The notes under the pieces are model-generated. The model was not told where the DNA came from and ran no database searches. It saw nothing but the letters and a program-made list of their open reading frames with translations. Both the position numbers and the translations under genes were made by a program. This document shows, piece by piece, positions 59,213 through 64,000 of a DNA stretch of 64,000 nucleotides (its first letter is position 1; each line of letters starts with the position of its first letter). Source of the DNA: Allobosea sp. Root381 (GTDB taxonomy: Bacteria; Pseudomonadota; Alphaproteobacteria; Rhizobiales; Beijerinckiaceae); contig NZ_LMJT01000011.1 in the NCBI RefSeq assembly GCF_001429395.1, positions 40,139 to 104,138 on the forward strand, in the 5' to 3' direction.

Positions 59213-59518
59213 ATGCGTAGACTCATGTTAGCGGCTGCACTGGGCCTTGGCCTCGGAGCCCTGTCCGGCCCCGCCTCAGCCGCCCCCGCCTTCGGGCCGG
59301 AGCCGAACCTCGCCGAATCCGCTGGCCTGCTCGTTCAGGAGGTCCGCAATCACCGTGGATACCATCATGGCCGGCGCTACTATTCGAGCGGCCCGCGCTA
59401 CTATGGCAGGCACGGACGCGGCTATGGACGCTATTACGGTGGCCCGCCGCCGCATGCGCGCGCATACGGCCGGCGCGGTCACTACTATGAAGATCGCCGG
59501 TGGGATCGCCGCTGGTGA
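59213..59518 (+). CDS. Small secreted Tyr/Gly/Arg-rich protein
   Basis: 101 residues. Signal peptide (about 1-23, MLAAALGLGLGALSGPASA). The mature chain has repeated RYY/RGY/GRY units and His clusters: YHHGRRYYSSGPRYYGRHGRGYGRYYGG in part. No family recognised. AAGGAG precedes ATG 59213. Similar in style to the BA14K-like protein at 45753 but without its C-terminal cysteine motif. A perfect hairpin (59530-59554) follows. Confidence 0.7.
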   Translation: MRRLMLAAALGLGLGALSGPASAAPAFGPEPNLAESAGLLVQEVRNHRGYHHGRRYYSSGPRYYGRHGRGYGRYYGGPPPHARAYGRRGHYYEDRRWDRRW

Positions 59519-59529
59519 GCTGACAAGCA

Positions 59530-59554
59530 ACCGCCGGGCGCATCGCCCGGCGGT
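59530..59554 (+). terminator. Hairpin after the secreted protein gene
   Basis: Perfect 10-base stem ACCGCCGGGC / GCCCGGCGGT (59530-59539, 59545-59554) with a 5-base loop, 12 bases after the stop. No U-tract follows, so it may attenuate read-through into the photolyase gene rather than stop it. Confidence 0.45.
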
Positions 59555-59568
59555 CAGGGGCTGACTGG

Positions 59569-61017
59569 ATGCCTGCAACTTCCCTCCATTGGTTCCGCGA
59601 CGATCTGCGGCTGGCGGACAACCCTGCTTTGACGGCTGCCGTCGCCGCCGGCCCGACGCTTTGCCTGTACGTTCTCGACGGGGGCGGCTCCCGCCGGCCT
59701 TTGGGGGGTGCCAGCCTTTGGTGGCTGTCGAAATCGCTCGCGGCGCTCGAATCAGCACTGGCGAAGAAGGGCGGGCGGCTCGTCGTGATGCGCGGCGATC
59801 CGGCGACAATCATCACGCGGCTCGTCACGCAATGCAGCATCGATCTCGTCACCTGGAATCGCCGCTATGACGGTGAAGCGGTGGCGCTGGACCGCCGCCT
59901 CAAGACCGAACTCACTGCAGCCGGCACGACGGTGGAGAGCTTCAACGCGGCCCTGCTGAACGAACCCTGGCAGGTGACCACCAAAACCGGCGATCCGATG
60001 AAGGTGTTCACCGCCTATTGGCGCGCGGCGCGCCAGCGCGGCGAACCGGCGGCCCCGCTGCCGCCACCCAAGCGAATCGAGCCGCTGAAGCTGCCGGCGG
60101 AGGTCGAAGCCCTGTCGATCACCGATCTCGCGCTCGAGCCGACCAAGCCGGACTGGGCGGGCGGACTGCGCGAAGCCTGGTTTCCGGGCGAGGCCGCGGC
60201 CGGCGAATGTCTCGGCGACTTCCTCTCCGGTCCGCTCGACGGCTATGGCGAGCAGCGCGACCGCCCCGACCGCGAGGGAACGTCACGGCTTTCGCCGTAT
60301 CTGCGCTTCGGCGAGATCAGCCCGCGGCAGATCTGGCACGCGACCCGAACCGCGAGCGAGAGCGGCGAGGCGACGGGAAGCGCGGCCGATGCTGAAAAAT
60401 TCCTGTCCGAGATCGGCTGGCGCGAATTCTCCTATCATCTGCTTTTCCACAACCCCGCCCTCGCGGCGGAGAACTACAACCGGCGCTTCGACGCCTTCCC
60501 CTGGCGGAAGGATTCCGCTGCGCTAAAAGCTTGGCAGCGAGGCCTGACCGGATATCCGATCGTCGATGCGGGAATGCGCCAGCTCTGGACCACAGGCTGG
60601 ATGCACAACCGCGTCCGGATGATCGTCGCCTCGTTCCTGATCAAGCACCTGCTGATCGACTGGCGGCAGGGCGAGGAATGGTTCTGGGACACGCTCGTCG
60701 ATGCCGATCCGGCCAACAACCCGGCGAGCTGGCAATGGGTCGCCGGCTCCGGCGCGGACGCCTCGCCCTATTACCGGATCTTCAACCCGGTGACGCAGGG
60801 GGTGAAATTCGATCCGAAGGGCGTTTACGTGCGCCGCTGGGTGCCCGAGATCGCAGGGCTGGACGATGCGGTAATCCACGAGCCTTGGAAGGCCCAGGAT
60901 GCCGTGCTTCGAGATGCAGGCATTGAGCTCGGGGAAACCTATCCCCGGCCGATTGTCGAGCTCGATTTCGGCCGCAGGCGGGCACTGGAAGCGCTGCAGG
61001 TGATACGTTCCGCCTGA
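59569..61017 (+). CDS. phrB: Deoxyribodipyrimidine photolyase
   Basis: 482 residues, class I CPD photolyase. N-terminal antenna domain starts LHWFRDDLRLADNPAL. FAD site motifs: LSPYLRFGEISPRQIWH, EFSYHLLFHNP, WMHNRVRMIVASFLIKHLLIDW and DADPANNPASWQWVAGSGADASPYYRIFNP in part. Repairs UV-induced dimers with blue light. ATG 59569. Confidence 0.96.
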   Translation: MPATSLHWFRDDLRLADNPALTAAVAAGPTLCLYVLDGGGSRRPLGGASLWWLSKSLAALESALAKKGGRLVVMRGDPATIITRLVTQCSIDLVTWNRRYDGEAVALDRRLKTELTAAGTTVESFNAALLNEPWQVTTKTGDPMKVFTAYWRAARQRGEPAAPLPPPKRIEPLKLPAEVEALSITDLALEPTKPDWAGGLREAWFPGEAAAGECLGDFLSGPLDGYGEQRDRPDREGTSRLSPYLRFGEISPRQIWHATRTASESGEATGSAADAEKFLSEIGWREFSYHLLFHNPALAAENYNRRFDAFPWRKDSAALKAWQRGLTGYPIVDAGMRQLWTTGWMHNRVRMIVASFLIKHLLIDWRQGEEWFWDTLVDADPANNPASWQWVAGSGADASPYYRIFNPVTQGVKFDPKGVYVRRWVPEIAGLDDAVIHEPWKAQDAVLRDAGIELGETYPRPIVELDFGRRRALEALQVIRSA

Positions 61018-61048
61018 GCCGGGCTGCCGCTGCCCTGCGCTCTCGATC

Positions 61049-61843
61049 TCAAGGCGGAGTCGTTCCCTTCCGCCGACCGGCCTGGTCGAGCAGCCAGAAA
61101 TAGGCCGGGCGAGGCAGCAGGTTCACGCCCTTCAGCAGCCATGACAGCCGGCGCGGAAAGGTGATCTCGAAGCCTGCCCGCGCAAAACCATCGACGATTC
61201 GCCGGGCCGCCTGCTCCTGCGGCATGATCAGCGGCATCGCCACGCTCTTGCTTCGGCTCAAAGGCGTGTCGACCCAGCCGGGATTGACGAGCTGCAGGCG
61301 GATGCCGTGCCTGTCGCATTCGAATTTCAGCGCCTCGCAGAGATGGATCACGGCGGCCTTGGAGACGCCATAGGCCGAACCGCCGGGCAGGCCGCCGAAA
61401 CCGGCGATTGAGGCGTTAACGGCGATGTGCCCGCGGCCGCGCGCCGACATGCGCTCCATCACCACCGAGAGGCCGCGAGCGACCCCGACGAGGTTCACCG
61501 CGATCGTCTGCTCGAAGGCTCCCATGTCGAGAAGCCCCTTCGATGCCGGCGCGATTCCCGCATTCAGGAAGGCCAGGGCGATCGGCCCGTGAATGCTTTC
61601 GATTCCCTCGATCACGGCCGTCATCGAGCCCATGTCGGTGACGTCTCCGGCATGGGCGACAACACGGCCGGGCAGCCCCTGGGCGCGCTGCGCGACATTC
61701 TCGAGCAGTTCGAGGCGGCGCGCCGTGATCGCGACCGTCCAGCCCCGCCGCGCCAGTTCCAGCGCCACGGCCTCGCCGATCCCCGAGCTGCCGCCGGTGA
61801 TCCAGGCGACGCCGTCCTGCGGCAGCATGCGCGGCAATGACAT
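61049..61843 (-). CDS. SDR family NAD(P)-dependent oxidoreductase
   Basis: 264 residues. Rossmann loop TGGSSGIGEAVAL (about 16-28), NAG at FLNAGIAP, catalytic Ser about 143 (NASIAGFGG) and YGVSKAAV (Tyr/Lys). C-terminal ~50 residues are basic and hydrophobic (LSWLLKGVNLLPRPAYFWLLDQAGRR), as in SDRs that act at membranes. Substrate unknown. ATG 61843. Confidence 0.9.
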   Translation of the reverse strand: MSLPRMLPQDGVAWITGGSSGIGEAVALELARRGWTVAITARRLELLENVAQRAQGLPGRVVAHAGDVTDMGSMTAVIEGIESIHGPIALAFLNAGIAPASKGLLDMGAFEQTIAVNLVGVARGLSVVMERMSARGRGHIAVNASIAGFGGLPGGSAYGVSKAAVIHLCEALKFECDRHGIRLQLVNPGWVDTPLSRSKSVAMPLIMPQEQAARRIVDGFARAGFEITFPRRLSWLLKGVNLLPRPAYFWLLDQAGRRKGTTPP

Positions 61844-62052
61844 GGAACCTCACGGGTAGCTCGGGCAGCCGGAGCCTGTGTAGGGCCAGCTCTACCTTGG
61901 CGGAAGGGGCCGCACCGACACAGCCGCAGGACGCAGCCGCTGCCTCGGCCGGCCGAAACAGCTGTGGCATGCCCTGCCCGATCCGTGCAATCTCCGCTCC
62001 CTTTCCGGAGCCTGCGCGCCAGGCCGGCTCCCCGACAGCGAGCCCACGTATC

Positions 62053-62775
62053 ATGCCGACCGACCTGCTCTTTCGCGAGAATGCCTATCTCACCGAGACG
62101 AAGGCGGCGGTCGAGGCCGTGAACGAACGCGGCGGCATCATTCTTGACCGCACCGTCTTCTATGCGACCGGCGGCGGGCAACCCGGCGATTCCGGGACGC
62201 TGCGGCGCGAGGACGGGAGCACGATCGCGATCGGCACTGCGATCTACGACCCCGAGGATAAGAGCCGCGTGATCCATGTGCCGCTCGAAGGGCAGCCGCT
62301 GCCTAGTCCGGGCGAGACGCTGACGGCCGTGCTCGACTGGGAAAAGCGGCTGAAGCGCATGCGCATCCACACCGCGCTGCATCTGCTCAGCGTCGTGCTG
62401 GCTTATCCTGTCACCGGCGGCTCGATCGCGGATGGCGACGGCCGGCTGGATTTCGACATTCCGGAGGGCGGCCTCGACAAGGCGGAGATCACTGACAAGC
62501 TCAACGCGCTGATCGCCCGCAATGCCGATGTCAGCGAACGCTGGATCACCGACGCCGAACTCGATGCGAATCCGGGCCTCGTCAAGACGATGTCGGTGAA
62601 GCCGCCGCGCGGCTCGGGCCGGGTCCGGCTTGTCGCGATCGGTGACATCGACCTGCAGCCTTGCGGCGGCACTCATGTCCGCAACACCGCCGAGATCGGC
62701 CTTGTCGCGGTCACCGATATCGAGAAAAAGGGCAAGCAGAACCGGCGGGTACGGATCGCGCTGGCGCTGGCCTGA
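62053..62775 (+). CDS. alaX: Alanyl-tRNA editing protein AlaX
   Basis: 240 residues, stand-alone editing domain that removes serine from mischarged tRNA-Ala. Zinc ligands His106 and His110 (RIHTALHLL) and Cys204-His208 (QPCGGTHVR). Starts MPTDLLFRENAYLTETKAAV, as in the AlaX-M group. It is the last core gene before the island-like right end. Confidence 0.92.
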   Translation: MPTDLLFRENAYLTETKAAVEAVNERGGIILDRTVFYATGGGQPGDSGTLRREDGSTIAIGTAIYDPEDKSRVIHVPLEGQPLPSPGETLTAVLDWEKRLKRMRIHTALHLLSVVLAYPVTGGSIADGDGRLDFDIPEGGLDKAEITDKLNALIARNADVSERWITDAELDANPGLVKTMSVKPPRGSGRVRLVAIGDIDLQPCGGTHVRNTAEIGLVAVTDIEKKGKQNRRVRIALALA

Positions 62776-62929
62776 ATTAAATCAATTAGTTAGAGGGCAT
62801 ATGCTGAAACACATACCGGCCCTCCCCGCTTCCCATTGGACGTTGACCAAAAAGCACCGCCTCTGTGATATCATAACGAACAGCCTAACTGACAACGTGG
62901 CAAATACGGACAATAAGGCCAATAGGAAA

Positions 62930-62953
62930 CCCGCCCCCATCTCTGAGGGCGGG
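62930..62953 (-). terminator. Hairpin with T-run on the minus strand
   Basis: Stem CCCGCCC / GGGCGGG (62930-62936, 62947-62953), loop of 10. On the minus strand it is followed by GTTTCC. Could end a minus-strand transcript coming from the DUF669 side. Confidence 0.4.
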
Positions 62954-63050
62954 CTATCGCGGCGCTGCTGCTGCGGGTTTCGCCTCGCGAATGATTCGCT
63001 GGTACTCGTTCGCTCGGTAGGCGTAGGATCGTTCGCGCAGGAGTCTCGCG

Positions 63051-63248
63051 ATGCAAAATCAAGGATCGGGCCGCAACGACGTCCAGTATTTTTTTCTAAT
63101 CTCGTCAGAGCACGGGTACCGAGAGGCGCTATCGCGCATCAGAGTACTGGACGGCGCCAAAGCGAAGAGCCCCGAAGAACACGAGCGCGACGCGCTGGAA
63201 CTCGCCGTCTCCCGCTATTTGATGGGAGCCGAGCCGCGCACTCACTAG
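63051..63248 (+). CDS. Small orphan protein in island-like region
   Basis: 65 residues, starting MQNQGSGRNDVQYFFLIS, then a helix-rich charged part LDGAKAKSPEEHERDALELAVSRYLMG in pieces. AGGAG seven bases before ATG 63051 supports translation. No family recognised. Codon use is less GC-biased than in the core genes. A perfect gcgaat-g-attcgc palindrome lies upstream (62987-62999). Confidence 0.5.
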   Translation: MQNQGSGRNDVQYFFLISSEHGYREALSRIRVLDGAKAKSPEEHERDALELAVSRYLMGAEPRTH

Positions 63249-63264
63249 GCATTAGCGCAAGAAA

Positions 63265-63290
63265 GCCGGCCACCCTTACGAGTGACCGGC
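63265..63290 (-). terminator. Hairpin with T-run on the minus strand
   Basis: Stem GCCGGCCAC / GTGACCGGC (63265-63273, 63282-63290) with one mismatch and an 8-base loop. On the minus strand it is followed by TTTCTTGCG. A likely terminator for the DUF669 transcript. Confidence 0.5.
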
Positions 63291-63508
63291 CTCGTTGCGG
63301 TGGCCTCTGGCGTTTCCGCAGGTTGCCTTCCGCTTTTCACGTAACACGAATAAGGTCGTGGTGCGCCGCATTTCGGCCCTACCCGGCGCGCCGTGTTGCT
63401 GGCCGTTGCGGCTTTGGTCGGGCGGTGGCGCCGGGTTATTCAAATTGCCCCCAAGCCTGAACGACCCGGCGTCCCTGAAAGGGGCCACGATTCTCAGGCA
63501 GCCTTCCG

Positions 63509-63952
63509 CTACCCGGTCGTCCTCACATCCGGGTAGCGGGGCTCGGGTGCTGGCTCGTCCCCGAACAGATATTCCTTGATATTATTCTCGAGTTCGCCCG
63601 TGTCCTTTCGGGCCTTGATGCCAATCTTCACGCGGAACGGGATAAAGTGGAGCTCCGCGGAATCCTCCGGCGCCAGCACTCCGGTCGCCCGCCGCAGGCC
63701 AGCGAATTCGCGCTGTCCGGTCTCCTGCGCCGTGTCGTTCTGGTTCTCGAGGTTGTATTTGATGTAGAACGGGCGGCCGTCGTGATCGCCGCCAACGACC
63801 TGGGCCTTGCAGGCCAGCAGCATGCCCGTGCCCTTAGACGTCGCCTTGTACTCGCTCTCCACGATCTCTAGCGTGTATTCACCAGCCGGGAGCGGCGTAT
63901 ATGTGTTTCGGCGTGCAAGTTTGACCCCTTGAGGCGGGGGATCGGCGTCCAA
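63509..63952 (-). CDS. DUF669 phage protein, 5' end replaced by insertion-sequence DNA
   Basis: 147 residues as read. From about residue 20 it matches the DUF669 family of phage recombination/replication-region proteins: TPLPAGEYTLEIVESEYKAT, LACKAQVVGGDHDGRPF, NLENQNDTAQETGQREFAGL and VKIGIKARKDTGE. The family normally has about 10-15 residues before the PLPAGEY motif. Here residues 1-17 are encoded by the end of a probable insertion sequence (from 63902), so the native start is lost. The frame survived by chance; whether it is expressed is unknown. Confidence 0.75.
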   Translation of the reverse strand: MDADPPPQGVKLARRNTYTPLPAGEYTLEIVESEYKATSKGTGMLLACKAQVVGGDHDGRPFYIKYNLENQNDTAQETGQREFAGLRRATGVLAPEDSAELHFIPFRVKIGIKARKDTGELENNIKEYLFGDEPAPEPRYPDVRTTG

Positions 63953-64000
63953 CTTTGACCCCCTTGAGCCGGTTTCGGTGAGACTGCCCGTTCTGGTTTC
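63902..64000. mobile_element. End of a probable IS21-family insertion sequence (continues beyond window)
   Basis: The DNA starts TGTGTTTCGG at 63902 and carries two direct repeats, 63908-63933 and 63942-63968, that differ at two positions and one inserted C. Multiple short terminal repeats containing TTTGACCCC and a TG end are characteristic of IS21-type elements. The transposase genes would lie beyond 64000. Family assignment is inferred from the end structure only. Confidence 0.55.

Noticed and set aside
62801..63050. Frame from ATG 62801 downstream of alaX
   Set aside because: It runs through the hairpin at 62930-62953 and into a low-complexity cysteine-rich stretch; GAGGG is too close to the ATG to be convincing.
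63276..63488. A 70-codon minus-strand frame starting 20 bases after the DUF669 stop
   Set aside because: GTG start with no good ribosome site, no motif, and it ends inside the 63265-63290 hairpin. Possible but not supportable.

Overview
The window is a dense, high-GC chromosomal segment of an alphaproteobacterium, most likely order Hyphomicrobiales and probably close to Bosea. This placement is an inference from gene content and order: PopZ, SdhE, an ExoR-type Sel1 protein, OpgGH, an mfd-sdhE-recG block, a tpiA/ppiD-trpE block, BA14K-like secreted proteins and EcfG-type stress promoters. Species cannot be settled from the sequence alone.

Layout. 1-6868: the end of glgE, a trehalose synthase-maltokinase fusion and glgB, all with overlapping start/stop codons; together they convert trehalose through maltose 1-phosphate into branched alpha-glucan. 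6891-9006: a holin-like membrane protein, a polyphosphate kinase 2 and a small exported protein. 9035-19790: an accessory catabolic region with a zinc polyol dehydrogenase, a SorC regulator, an FGGY sugar kinase, an inositol-monophosphatase-like enzyme, two calcineurin-like phosphodiesterases and a complete UgpB/A/E/C-type ABC importer. The two transcription units of this region carry the same 12-base AT-rich box in their promoters, so they probably form one regulon. 20048-32463: housekeeping genes mfd, sdhE, recG, a RidA/LysR pair, DUF502, DUF454, glmS and glmU. 32724-36902: opgG-opgH for osmoregulated periplasmic glucans, then a DUF350 protein. 37029-44834: a VOC protein, pyrG, secG, tpiA, ppiD and trpE. 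44929-50707: UPF0114, a BA14K-like protein, xthA, exoR overlapping ilvD, and a YqaA protein. 50861-58335: valS, a divergent dps/pyridoxamine-oxidase stress pair with EcfG-type promoters, popZ, tolC and pcm. 58538-58854: divergent tRNA-Cys and tRNA-Asn. 59213-62775: a small secreted Tyr/Gly/Arg-rich protein, a photolyase, an SDR and an AlaX editing protein.

From about 62776 to the right edge the character changes: gene density and GC fall, there is a small orphan gene and a phage-type DUF669 gene, and at 63902 the end of a probable IS21-family element begins. That element appears to have replaced the first codons of the DUF669 gene, which points to a degraded prophage or island edge.

The best candidates for something undescribed are the SorC-box catabolic cluster with three phosphatases (9.0-19.8 kb), the three EcfG-type promoters, and the IS-damaged phage remnant at the right end. 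Most of the rest is conserved core genome.
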